The notes under the pieces were generated by a model, which saw only the letters and a program-made list of their open reading frames with translations, did no database searches and was not told where the DNA came from. 64,000 nt of DNA from Lunularia cruciata (Eukaryota > Streptophyta > Marchantiopsida > Lunulariales > Lunulariaceae). The stretch is taken from NCBI GenBank assembly GCA_948567375.1, contig OX419758.1, positions 33,795,001-33,859,000 on the forward strand, written 5' to 3'. The stretch's first letter is position 1; every line of letters begins with the position of its first letter. The translations under genes and the position numbers were made by a program. Positions 1-11,568 of the stretch are shown here, piece after piece.

Positions 1-1180
1 TCTAAAACAAAAGCGCTGGTGAATTTCGTTCAGCCACCACCCTTGCGCGAAATGACTTTAAAAGTCATTGTCGACTTCTGAATCTTATGCGTATAAGAAA
101 CGGTGTTTTGGAATTGCTTAGACACTCAATCTTCACAAAATTTTATGATAAGATTTACGGAACAAATCATATTCTTCATCTTTTACATTCACAACATTGA
201 TGTCATTGACTATAACAAGACTGACCAATCTATATATGACGGTTTAGGGTTTATAAGTGCAGTAACTTCGAATCTACGGCCGTGCCAAATATAATCGATA
301 GAAGAACATGGAAGCTAGTCGATGTTTTATCCTCAAGTGCAGTTTTGGTGCATCTATCTAAAAAAAGTCCTCCCCCTATCGGGCACTTCATATTTCAGAA
401 GACTATTTAAGAGTTGTTCTTAACACTCGGAGGAGTAGCAACTATGTAATATTTCAATATTTTAGGATGAACCTAGGAGAGCTAACGTTTAGGTCCATTA
501 ACGCTTTTGAGGCGATTATGACATCACGTATACACTCGAATTACCTACCTAAGGAGAATAAGCGGATCAAAGTAGGGAAATATTTTATCAGTTTAGCTTC
601 TTGTATAGGCTAACTTGGATAAAATAAGACTGCTTTTATATTCGAATCGTCTGATATATAAGTTGGATGGATTTCCTATCCAGATTTCTAATATATATAA
701 ATTTGCAGTTGTGCAACTTGTATCAAGGATCTCGTAAATAAAATCCCTCACATGGGAAGCCTTTGATTGGCAGTCATGAGTAGCCCCACTTGAGAAAGAA
801 AAAGCACACCACCCCCTAGGCAACTGTTCCGTACAGTTGCACCGAAGTAGTGCGGCTGGACTCACTGACGGACGGAGAAATGGATGGATGCTTGCCCACA
901 ATATTATGATAAAATCCTTTTAGTGGAGGAATGGAGTGGAACGGAAAAGACGGGGAGGAGGACGAGACGACGGCCCTCCATTTGGTGCTACCATGCCTTT
1001 GCTCTGATTGTGGTTGCTTTTTTCGACTGGGCTTAAAGCAAGGAAGGCAAACTTGAACGAGAACTAATTCACTACGTTTCGTCTATCTCACGTCTGGTTG
1101 CTTGATGGGAAGTGAACATTGTGGGAAAGGATTTGAAGGAAAGGTCTAGCATCCAGTCAGACAAGAGTGAGACAGGCAAT
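1..1180. other. Upstream intergenic DNA, no gene identified
   Basis: I see no recognisable coding region here. The short open frames, including a 102-codon one on the minus strand at 593-901, have no family features. The stretch becomes less AT-rich toward 900-1180, where the promoter of the F-box gene probably begins. Confidence 0.4.
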
Positions 1181-1190
1181 CCAGCCTTGC

Positions 1191-1197
1191 TTTATAA
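1191..1197 (+). promoter_or_regulatory. Candidate TATA box of the F-box/MYND gene
   Basis: TTTATAA followed by AGGG lies about 1.03 kb before the chosen start codon. About 35 bases downstream comes a (GA)n run near 1231-1244, a common feature of plant transcription start regions. If transcription starts around 1225 the leader is about 1 kb, possibly with an unseen leader intron. Position and composition are the only support. Confidence 0.35.
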
Positions 1198-1224
1198 GGG
1201 ATTCTGGAGGGGATTTCAGAAATC

Positions 1225-2224
1225 TGTGAGTGAGAGAGAGAGAGCACTGATTCGGATTTTGTTGAACGGTTAAGAAAGAGAATCCTGCTGATAGAATCAT
1301 AGTGAGCAAGATCACATCACATCACTCCCTGCCTGCCTGCCTGTCTGCCCGGCCTTTGGCGAAACAGAGTCTCTCATGCTACTATCATGGGGCCCAGCAA
1401 CTAGGAGAAGCTGCAGTAGCGGCTCAAACAAGGTGGGCCAGCCAGGAGCATCACCTCTGGTGACCTCACCGCCGAAGTGTATATCTTGTGACGCAAAAGG
1501 CCAGAGCTCGTTGTCTATGCTCTGTTCGTACTCACTCACTCACTCCTTCCCTTCCCATTGAAACCCCCCGCCCGCCCCCCCCCCCCACGGCCCCCCCCGT
1601 AGAGAGAAGTAATCGCTTCCAGGGAGGGTGTCGAAGCAAAGCTCAGTAGAAACAGAAGACACTCTTCTATCCTCTTCTGTTCCCTCTTCTTCTCTCCTCA
1701 TGTAGTCGGTTTCTCAGTATGCAGACTTCTTATAGTCTTTGTGCGGATTGACTTTTCTTTCAACTCGAACTATCAAGTGAATTGCTTGACGTGATTCAAG
1801 CTACGCCGCCCGTTGAGAAACAATCACAGGCCAGAGTTGTGTGTTGGCCATCGATTATCGATAACTTTTCGTTTCTATGCAAGCTATAACACCAGTTCGT
1901 AAACTTCGTTTTCATGCGCAGCGGGAGAGATCTGCTCGAACGACAGCAGCAGGGCTGTTTCGATTTCTGCTTGCAGATCAGGGACAACTGTTGTCAGCAC
2001 CGGTTCCTTGATCTCCTCTGAGATAGTGAAGTGGTTAGAAATATCACTTGTAAGGGGCGGAGTTGGCAGGAGGTTATTAGTCCGTTACTTACACCTTCAG
2101 TAAGTAGTGAGGATGATATCAGACCCAGCTTAGAGCTCCGACGACAGGTTGCCTATTGCTAGCTAGTAAAACTTGTCAGGAGGATTCCAGGAAGCCTCAA
2201 CTTCGACCCAGTTCGGAAGGAACT
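1225..2224 (+). other. Probable long 5' leader of the F-box/MYND gene
   Basis: The stretch has a (GA)n run near 1231-1244, a CTCA repeat near 1531-1545, a C-run at 1564-1599 and a pyrimidine-rich tract near 1661-1699. It contains several upstream ATGs, including a 61-codon open frame at 1376-1561. In-frame with the main protein, another ATG lies at 2156 upstream of the chosen start. The composition is unlike the AT-rich transposon DNA to the right and suits a plant leader. Whether it is one exon is unknown. Confidence 0.4.
1564..1599 (+). repeat. Poly-C low-complexity tract
   Basis: Thirty-six bases that are almost all C, broken by a few G and one A. On the minus strand this is a G-run that could fold as a G-quadruplex. 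It sits in the presumed leader of the F-box gene. It could also be a place where sequencing length is unreliable. Confidence 0.7.
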
Positions 2225-3952
2225 ATGCGGACGCGAGGCCGAGTGTACCCCGCTCCTCACAGTTCAGACAAAGTTTCTTTATTCTTGGACACTCAACCAG
2301 CTCAAAAGAAAAGACGCACTTCTTCTGCCAAGCTGACCGCTACTATTGATGAGGAGGAGGAGACTAGGAGCTCGTTTTCTGAACTTTCCGCGAAGCAGGG
2401 ACACACTTCTTCATCCCATTGCGGATTCAATTCACTCCATGACGATCTGCTCGTCACTATTTTGGCCGCAGTTAGCTCTACTGCTTCATCGGCGGCCGAT
2501 CTGATCAACACTACGCTCACGTATGTCTATTTCTTATAACAAATCTGTGAATGTGTAGCCGCAGATTAGTACGTCATATGTCCGACAGTGGTAGTCTTTC
2601 AATGAAAGAACATGACTTGGTTGTTACCTGTGGTTGAAAGACCACGAGCTACTCACGCAAGCCAAGGCTTGGCAGGATTTATGTCCCGAGAAGGAATGAA
2701 TATTTTGCAACCTTCACACAGATTGGACGAATCCTCATAACATTCATGGAAATACAAGGAACGGCTGCTGACTGTTCTGTGGTTTGTGGATTCAGTTGTA
2801 GGAGGTTCTGGGCGGCTGGAAAGCATCCTCTAGTTCTGGCTAATGCAACAACTTCAGTTTTGTCTATCAAAGCGTCTCAGTGGACACCTAGCGCTCATTG
2901 GTTTCTGAAGCAGTGTGCGGAGGCGGGAAATGTCGAGGCTTGTTACACCCTTGGCATGGTGAGCAAGTTCATTTGATTACTGATTTCTTTGTTGCACCTA
3001 TTGGAAATTCTTGTGAGTGTATGAAGTTTTTAGCTAATAATGTGATGCTTTACTCTGTTTTCAGATATATTTCTACAGCCTGCAGGACAGAGGAGCTGGA
3101 GCTTCTTTGATGGCGAAAGCAGCGATGGAGTCGCACGCCGCTGCCCTTCAATCGCTGTCTATTATTCAATTCAACGGAAGTGGAGGAACGCGGAAGGACA
3201 AGGACTTGAGATCTGGGTTTACTTTGTGTGCGAGAGCGGCTACTTTAGGCTTTGTGGACGCGGTGAGGGAGCTGGGGCACTGCCTGCAGGATGGATATGG
3301 AACCGCGAAGAACGTCACCGAAGGAAGACGGCTCCTGCTGGAAGCGAACGCCCGAGAGGCGGCAGCGGCGGTGGCTGCGTCCCCAAGAGCATTTATTGAA
3401 ACGGCACTACAAATGAGCACTGCAAGATGCAATGTTGCGGGTTGTTTAAACCACAACAACCCTCAGAACCAAATTCGAAACGACGAGCATCAAAAGATCG
3501 ACAATATTCATGGAGCCCTCTTTGAGCAGGTTGGCCCTTCTTCACTTCAACATCATCATCAAGAGTCTGTTTCCGACGACCAGTCTGTTTACCGATTACT
3601 GGAAGGTGGAGGATGCTTTCTTTTAAGCGACTTTGGCTGCAGTGTCCCCCCGGCCAAGGTTAACATAGCCAACAAATTCCTGGTGGACTGGTTTCGGTTG
3701 CACCCGCCCAGTCAGGGCTTACGGTTATGCTCTCACTCGAACTGCGGTAGGCCAGAAACAAGGAAACATGAATTTCGCAGGTGCTCGGCTTGTGGCTCCG
3801 TAAATTATTGCTCCAGGGCATGCCAGGCGCTGGATTGGAAACTCCGCCACAAATATGAATGCAGCCTGGTGGCTGCTTGGGAAGGGGAGGATTGGGACGA
3901 CAATGAGCATGATGAAATTCTTAATACAGATTTAGAGTTAGAAATCAAGTGA
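2225..3952 (+). CDS. F-box protein with Sel1-like repeats and C-terminal MYND zinc finger (At1g67340/At5g50450-like), three exons
   Basis: Exons are inferred at 2225-2520, 2796-2958 and 3065-3952. Introns are GT-AG (donors at 2521 and 2959; acceptors ending 2795 and 3064) and give 448 residues. The start MRTRGR is chosen because this plant family usually begins MRTR; an in-frame ATG at 2156 is upstream. Residues 28-31 (KKRR) could be a nuclear signal and 43-46 are acidic. The F-box lies at about 68-110, Sel1-like helices at about 132-265, then a His/Asn/Gln-rich linker. The MYND finger spans 375-419 with ligands C375, C380, C393, C396, C402, C406, H415 and C419. By family knowledge it should be a substrate-recruiting subunit of an SCF (Skp1-cullin-F-box) ubiquitin ligase; the substrate is unknown. 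All frames are open, so it is probably functional. It is the only intact host gene seen. Confidence 0.93.
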
Positions 3953-5042
3953 AATCAATACAGAAATCTCATACAGAAATTACGTGTAAAATCTCGTGGA
4001 TACTCTACCTGTCAAGAAGAGGATCATCCACACTATTAATAGAAAACCTTCTCATCAACATTTTTCGTTTGCAAATCTCTTGAATAGAACCGTCGAACAG
4101 GCACCGACTATATTTTCAGATATCAAGATTAGACTTGTTCCACTGTTTACATTATAGCTGAATTGGTGTTGTTGGAAACAACTCAGAGATAGGCCTTGCC
4201 ATTCCGAGCTCCATCCCCTGTTATTGGCAAACGATCCAAGAACCCATTATTATAATCTGAGACCTGGCTATAGTATCGTGAAATCGTGAGAGTAAGTAAT
4301 CGTAAAATCTGGGAACTTCCCCGGAGTCTAGTTGCGTTTTCTCCGACAAGGTCACACGGTCCTTCCAGATCACTCTCGAAGAAATTAACGTACATTAGCT
4401 GGGTGTGTACTCTATGTTACATTAGTTTAGACTTCTTTTTAGATGATTCAAGTCACTTGCTTCATACATGATATGTAAAAGAAGTCCATTCATTTCCCAC
4501 TTTGGTCTGTTTACGGGGACGGGACTTCCGGTAAAACGGGACATGAGAAGTTTGAGCGTTAACACCGAAGCTATGAGGTAGGTCTAGCTGCTCTCCACAT
4601 ACTGACCGGCACTCTACGCCAACTCTAAATAACCTGTCACGACGTCCCCTTTCAAGTCAGATCGGGACTTCGGTTCAAGACCACCCGGTTCAACATCAAG
4701 ATTCGCTTCCGGTATAGGAGTAATGATGTTCTAACCACGAAGGCGGAACCATAACTTTAATGGCTCTCAATGGACTAAACAAAATATTCATATTATATCA
4801 TCTCCTGTTTATTGACGGCAGGTTTGTGATAGCGGCGGAGAGTGATATTTTTCTTTCCACTTGCTATTGAACCAAATTGGAGATAGTCTATTTTCATGGG
4901 CACAGAGAGTACTTTTTATCTTTTATTTCAAGATTTGTTACATTTGAACTAGAGGTTAATAGTCTTCTTTGATGGAATGATAATGTGAGTATATGTTATA
5001 TTTTCTCTTAGTTTGACTTGTTTATTTTTCAGGTTACCAGAA
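3953..5042. other. Downstream flank of the F-box gene, no feature found
   Basis: The stop codon is followed by AT-rich sequence that should include the 3' UTR, but no strong AATAAA signal is seen close to the stop. The remainder has no open frame with family features. A tRNA B-box-like GGTTCAAGACC near 4673 has no tRNA around it. Confidence 0.4.
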
Positions 5043-5276
5043 CATGCTTTCGGCCTTGCTCGGACGAGGGTACATGCTTTTGTATCCTAGCTTGATCATG
5101 CTTTCGTCCTTGCTCTGACGAGGGTACATGCTTTTGTATCCTAGCTTGATCGGGCGCATGCTTTCGTTCTTGCTCCGACTAAGGTACATGCTTTTGTATC
5201 CTAGCTTGATCGTGTGCATGCTTTTGTTCTTGTTCCGACAAAGGTACATGCTTTTGTATCCTAGCTTGATCATGCG
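5043..5276. repeat. Tandem repeat, four units of 54-60 bp
   Basis: Units begin CATGCTTT at 5043, 5097, 5157 and 5217. Each ends with TATCCTAGCTTGAT followed by 0-6 variable bases. Each unit has two related halves, both starting CATGCTTT, so the basic period may be about 30 bp. Unit lengths are multiples of three, which keeps a 79-codon frame open on the minus strand; it encodes a repeated motif with core IKLGYKSMY. No start context or family supports a gene, so I call it a minisatellite. Confidence 0.9.
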
Positions 5277-5321
5277 TTAGGGTATTCTGACTTGCACCAA
5301 CTATTTCCTTTATCGTGATGA

Positions 5322-5688
5322 GGTTTTGTACATCCATTTACATATTCATTACTCACTTGTGAGTGTGGTTCTACATTAGATGCAGGAACGTTCAATATGA
5401 CACTATGTTTTTTTGGAGGAAAGAGTATGACTACCCATGATGCTATTAGGGGCATAGTGTTTGCTATGGCTCGAGAGAGTGGATACTTGGCTTGGAGGGA
5501 GCGTTCTTATGCTTTGTAGATGACACGTGTTAGGGCAGATTTATACTTGGTCAGAGATGATCAAGTGATAGCAATAGATGTCGTGGTTATGGACCTTATG
5601 CGTGATACCGTTTCGGAGGGAGTGATTGATTACCCATCCCCCTTGATGGGCAGCGAGTGCAACAAGAAGTCGCAAGGTCTCCAAGTAT
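5322..5688 (+). pseudogene. Fossil coding fragment: Cys/His-rich motif followed by a possible nuclease-like segment
   Basis: One plus-strand frame is open from about 5322 to 5688 with a single internal TAG at 5517-5519. Before the stop it reads a CECGSTLDAG motif, then HDAIRGIVFAMARESG. After the stop it has RADLYLVRDDQVIAIDVVV. A zinc-ligand motif, then an HD-I-R helix, then an acidic-hydrophobic IDVVV strand recalls the C-terminal region after the reverse transcriptase in some LINE-like elements. That likeness is from memory of motif order only. No reverse transcriptase is visible upstream, where the minisatellite lies. The fragment could also come from an unrelated protein. Confidence 0.4.
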
Positions 5689-5689
5689 A

Positions 5690-6750
5690 GGGGCATGCAA
5701 CGAGGTCACCTCTTTGTTCCTCTAGCCTTGGAGTTATATGGAGCGATGGACACGATGTTTGATATATTTGCCGGGGAATGCATAAGAGCTTATCATGTTA
5801 GGCGCCACGTGGTACCACTCTCACTCTCATAATTTGTAGCATATTTTAGACAGCGAGTGTCCATTGCTCTATGGAAGGCAATGGTTGGAGAATCCATAGG
5901 AGAGCAATCACAATAGGTGATGTTTCTTTGGATGCTCCAATTGTCTATAGATCATACGACTTGCATAGCTCAAATATCTCAGGTGCGGTAGTGTAGATTT
6001 CTCATATAGACTCTATTGGGGCTTAGTCCCATTTTACTTTTTTTGTCTCTCCCTTGCATGGCTTGATGGGGTCTTTCCATCCTTCGTATTTTCTACACAA
6101 TCGCCCTTCCACTTTTATTATATCTTTTACGAATATTGCATGGAATGCAATGGAGGGAGGCAAGGGACCGAGGTATAGAGACAAGGATTAAAGAAAAATT
6201 TGAATAGCATATTATATATTTGATAGCATTAGCACACCATCATAAATTTCAGGTGTAATATATAAAAACGTTTTTTCAATTTTGATTTCATTGATATCCT
6301 TTTGAAATTATAAATAAAAGAGCAACCACATATTATAATAGGGTGACTGCTTAGAAAACACTATGATGGGAAGACCCATCAACCTGTACAAGGGTGAGAT
6401 AAAATAAGTAAAATAAGGTTAAGCCTCAATAGAGTCAAAATTATTTTGAAAATATTTATTTCAAAATTAGTCAAAATTATTTATTCATTTTGAAATTATA
6501 GCAAATTTTGATGAAAGAATGACTACATTTAATTTAATTTAATTTAATTCAATTTAATTTTGTAAGGCTTGGAGTGATTATTTAATTTAAATATAAGAAA
6601 GATAGGTTGTGAATTCTCTTGATTTTAATGTTTTAGTTTTATCAAAACTTAATTTGAAAGCTATAAAAATATGAAATATGAAATAGAAGTTATGATAATC
6701 TATATTTTCTAGGTTTTTCAGAATTAGCATTTACTCATAAAAAAGTGGAA
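5690..6750. other. AT-rich non-coding stretch with (AATTT)n microsatellite
   Basis: Strongly AT-rich DNA with a run of about seven TTTAA/AATTT units at 6527-6561. No convincing coding frame is seen on either strand. Confidence 0.6.
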
Positions 6751-8759
6751 TCTGAATGGGTTATGGTTTTACACTTGTGTGGATATGGGAAGGAGCATAT
6801 CATGTTATTATTATTATCATCATTATTCTTGTTGTAATTATAGCTTCACTTATCAATGTGGGATTGTTTAAAGCAGCTTGGGATAAACTATGCTCAATGA
6901 GTTATAGGTTTTTTATATTGCAAGAAGTAAAGATCCATATGGTAAAATTTATAAGGGCTATGATCAGACTACTTAGGATGTCAATGTGAGATCAGAATTG
7001 ATACTAGGGATTATACATGCTTTTGTTATCCCTTTGTTGATAGTATTAGGAATACGGATGGATTTCATCATGGGAGTGGTTAGCATCTCAAGTGGGTTTG
7101 TATTTGAGGCTTATTAAGGATAGTTTTCCATGTCCATACCTATTCCATATGCTTTTCCTTGCACTCAATGATGAGGCTAGATAGACTTTTTGTTTACCAT
7201 TCAATAGAAAAGCATATGACCCCTTGGATTAGTTTGCATGGTTCTTATTCCTCTTACTCCTATAATGATATCTTTGTTATACTAAAAGGAGACATGTGGA
7301 GCAAAGAGAGGTTGTTACTAGAATTCATAGATTCCAAGTAGTGGAATGTGCTACCATACAACATGGTTGTATGTATGTTGAGATTGCACATTGCAAGAGA
7401 CAAGTTCATCTAGAAGATACTATAGATTATGAATGTATTGGATATTGGATCAAGTTGGAAAGTACATTAAAGCAATACAAGCCCTATATCCTTTGTCTAT
7501 GGCTAATCCTATTGCCAAGATTATTTCTTCTTTATGTTTATTACATCTCTTGGTAGGAGAATGAGTAACACTAGAGGTTTTAAAGTATAAGTCAAAGGAG
7601 TGTTTATGTTTGGATAGTTTGCTTTTTGCATTTATTATGCACAACAATCTTTATTTTGTTGCTTGAACCAACCCCAATAGACTAGCCGCTACTTCCAAAC
7701 TACTCCTCACAAAAATAAACCTTCTAGGGTTATATACCCATTTGGCACTATAGTTGATAGTAGCATAAAAGAGTAGTGTCTTGTGGAAACATAGAGAACA
7801 ATATTTTTGCTTGATGCGGGAACATCCTCACTATAGATCCCATAACGCTCCTCAAGAATTTTATTATGGATATTTAAGAGTGTCTTAAAGATTACTTCAA
7901 AGCAAATGATCACTTTAGTGGTTTTACTAAGTCATTCCAAGTAGCTATAGTTATTCCTTTTGTGTGGTTCTTCCATGATTGTCCTTATTCTCTTTAATGA
8001 CCGTCATGTAATTGGTTGTTTTATACACTAAGGAGATCCTTTAAGGGGACCTTTATTTATCATGACTTGCTTTTGAGTTCTCTTATATACAACTTTGGCC
8101 ATGCTAGGTTGCATCTTTCCACTCCTTGGTAGATGATACATGCATCACGGGCCTTGTAGATCAGATTAAGCAGGCCTTTGGTTACTTGAATATCTAGTTC
8201 TATCTTGCAAGTTTTAGATGCAATGAGTCAAAGTGTAGAGCATTACCTCTTTTAGGTATCCTTCCTTACCTCCAATTTTGAGAGGGATGTAGATATGATG
8301 CATCCCATCTATACATGACTTATATATCTTAGAGTGCCAATAAGGTCCAAGGATTTTGTCACATTCTACTTATAGGTGCTCTTGTAGGTAATATTTTTCA
8401 TGTGTGTGATCTCTCTCTACTAGGAGATTCATAATTGGTATTTGGTATACTCTCTTCTAATATTACTTGTCAATCAACTTACCTACTTTGCTAACCTTCT
8501 TATCATGTTTGAGAGCTTTTGATACAAGGATCATGAGATCTTTTGATATGAGGATCATGAGATCTTTGGTGATATCATTGGACTAGGGAATTTTTGAGTG
8601 TGTGATAAGGGATTTGGCATGTAGAACCAAAATCTCTATCTTATGCAAAGTGGTAGGTCTATTATCTATGGAAGAGATTTCATTTATAGCATTATCGGAT
8701 AATTGTGCTCTCCATACTTATAATTTCCTTCCATTTTATGGTTGTTGATAGGCTAGTCT
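6751..8759. other. Unassigned degenerate DNA left of element Y1
   Basis: Only short frames are open. Near 8731-8760 the plus strand reads FYGC.. in one frame and a DR-like tract in another, which vaguely recalls an integrase segment, but this is too weak to annotate. It is probably old transposon sequence that I cannot classify. Confidence 0.3.
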
Positions 8760-9500
8760 TGGAGATGTACGTGATCAAGTTACAAGACTGATCTCTTTCT
8801 CTTTAGGTATCAACGGCATAAGTTTACTAACCCAAGGAATGCTTGCACTCACATCCGTAGGCCAAGGAATACATACAATAGCCTCCATCTTGGTCTGTTG
8901 AACACCAAGTCCTCTAGGGAGGTAGATAGTTAGACCCAAATACTCAACTTGTTCATGAAAGAATCTACACTTCCCAAGATGTAATTTGATCCATGAAATC
9001 TCAACCTCTCAAACACCTCCAACAAATGTCTCTCATGCTCCTTGATAGTAGTTCTATAGACCAAAATGTCATCAACATAGTATAAAGCAAAATCCAATCC
9101 TGCTAGGATCCTATCCATGATCCTCTAGAACTTGGCAAGAGCGTTCTTTAACCCAAATGGTAAAAATCTCCACTAATATAATACATCCTTGCCACAAGGA
9201 TCAATAACATAAAATATTATCTTGGACTTATCTTCCTCCTTGATTGGCAATTGATGATATCCCACTCAAAGATCCCAAATGCTAAAGACCTTTGCATGCC
9301 CAATTGCATCAAAGATCTCCTTTGGTGTAAGCATGGAACACCAATCAGCCCTAGTATGTCAATTGATAGGATGGTAATCTCCAAACATCTGCCTATCTTT
9401 GTAATTCCCATGTATATCCTTCTTGTTTAGTATCACTATAGACTAGAGCATACTCTCCATGTGAAATCTCCACCAAACCACCCTCAAAAAGGTCTCTACT
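8760..9500 (-). pseudogene. Y1 reverse transcriptase fragment
   Basis: The minus frame at 8930-9118 carries YYVDDILVY, the catalytic box of retrotransposon reverse transcriptases, followed by KEHERHLLEVFERLR, typical of the gypsy palm/thumb. Upstream frames (9217-9411) hold shifted pieces including a D-x-HPIN motif and an FSIWDLxSG-like motif. Downstream, a frame reading WPTDVS matches the region after the palm. At least three frame changes are needed, so the enzyme is dead. It is part of element Y1. Confidence 0.7.
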
Positions 9501-11568
9501 TTGACTTTGAATCAATGCTCTCTCAATGTCATTATATTTATAGGGAGGTCAAAAACCTAGTGTATTAATAGTAAGCTCAATCCAAATACCAGGTCCATAG
9601 CTTGACCTAACATCTAATGCTTAGATGCCTCTAATACTACTATAATAGCGGTAATATTAGTACAAAAACCCATCACCTGCTCCCTCTCTAAAAGCATGGG
9701 AGCTTGGGAAACTCATAAGTATGAGTAAAGTGGCTCTAGGGTATCCAACATGGTTCACCATTGCAATAAGTGACCTATCAGCCACTACCACTATTTGAGA
9801 TTGGCACCCAACACCTAAAATATCATCAACAATAAGGTATTCTAGTTGTTGAATCCCATCATAAGCACATTATACAACCTCTCTAGGTAAGAGATTCATC
9901 CACAAAAGATAAAGATGGCAAGTCATGTGATCTCACTCTAGCTGCATCCAAAAACATGGCAAGTCCTATCTAAGAATAGAATTGATTTGTACTTGCTCCC
10001 ACTTGAGTACAAGAATCACCCATCAAAGTGACATTCTCTAAAATGTAGGTTGGAGAAATAGATTAATGAACCAAGGGATGTTATAATATATGTAATATCT
10101 TCCAAAACACACCAGAACAAGGATCCTTGAGATCTTGACCTTAACTAGCATGGGTATGTCCTTGACATGGCTATCCAATACTCACCAAATGAATGGGACC
10201 ATATCTCTCTAAATCTTATGCCTCCAACAAGGAAAATGTTTGCTGGTAGGGTCTTATGGTAACCCTTGACTATTGACATTGGTAAGAATGCAAGATACCA
10301 ATAGGCCAAGTATACCATATGACGTAGAGAGACTCACCTAGTAGTCTCATCATCTCTCTTTATATACAAGTACCTATGTAGTCATATACATGTAATATCA
10401 TAGCTAGTCTAGTGCTAATCCTACCAAACAATTTCAATATACATACTCCCTCTACTAGATACTGCCAAGCAATGAGTATGGTATCCAAATATGACAAGGT
10501 AATAGACTTTAGAGGCTCATCCTCACACTAGTCTCTTGGTGGTATAGAGGCTCCACTCCAAGCCTATTGCACCAACTAATTTGCATATTGTGGCAATGCC
10601 TCCTTAAAACTCCACAATGGAACATCCAAGGTAGATGGAATGATCCTACTCATATCTAAATCCTAGTAATCTTCTCTGGTATTGGAGTATCCTCTGCATG
10701 GGCATTCCTTTCCAATAAGTTACCAAACCAAGTAACATAACCCTTGAATGTTGAAACTAATGCCATGGTCCTTGATTGTAGTGAGCCAAGACTACCACTG
10801 CTAAAGCATCCTAGTAGGCGACATACTTGTCCTTCACTTGATTTCTTACTTGGTCTATAGGAGGCTATCTCCTCCCAATAGTCAATATTGAAACCCATGG
10901 GATTTAATATTGCTCCACCAACTAGCACATCATATGATTGCTATTGTCACAATAGCCTAAGCTCTCACCATAAAGCTATGAATCAGATGACCAAACTAAA
11001 TCTAGACAATGAGCTGTCCACATATGATGTACTATGTAGAATCACCCCCTAGAGATGTTTGGATTTGAAATGGACACCTCTTCACATCCATCTTTTGTAA
11101 CTCTGGACCAACAACCTCAACCTTCTCCAACATAAGGAGCTGCACACCAGAGTCTAATAAAACCCTTTGTGGTGTATAAACTTTCCTTGAAGGCCCCACC
11201 AAACAAAAAATACCCCTTTGGTTATCAAGAAGGGCAATTCCAAGTGTAAACCAAGCTTGCTCAAAGGCAGTTCTAGCTGGTAACTCATCTAATCTAGCTA
11301 CTATTGCTTGCCATAAACCATTGGTTGTTGAGTGGATCCCATGCTCCTCAACCAAGTCAGCTCTACTATCAACCACCTTTTCTTTAAAAGTAGGAATCAC
11401 ATCATCCATACTTTGACAAAGTGTGATAGCTAACCGGAACATTAGAGCTAGGTCAACTTTTAATGTAAACATGTCACTAATTGAATATAAAAGTAAGCAC
11501 ATAATCAACTAAGTTGCTCCCAACCATCATGTTGGACTCAATTTGTGTAGTAGCAAGTGACTAACTAG
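9501..11568 (-). pseudogene. Y1 protease and protease-RT linker
   Basis: The minus frame at 11032-11508 (158 codons) contains RKVYTPQRVLLDSGVQLLML; LLDSG is the active-site loop of a retroviral-type aspartic protease. Sequence from 9700 to 10650 continues the linker toward the reverse transcriptase and has a VDDILGVGCQSQ motif of unknown role, shared with Y2 near 60130. Stops and shifts are frequent. E1 interrupts the element just upstream, at 11569. Confidence 0.65.

Noticed and set aside
593-901. 102-codon minus frame
   Set aside because: No start context, no family motif, composition like the surrounding non-coding DNA.
4660-4700. tRNA-like B-box GGTTCAAGACC
   Set aside because: No A-box, acceptor stem or CCA-adjacent pairing around it.
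5043-5276. CRISPR-like array
   Set aside because: Units are contiguous without unique spacers; this is a minisatellite in plant-type DNA.
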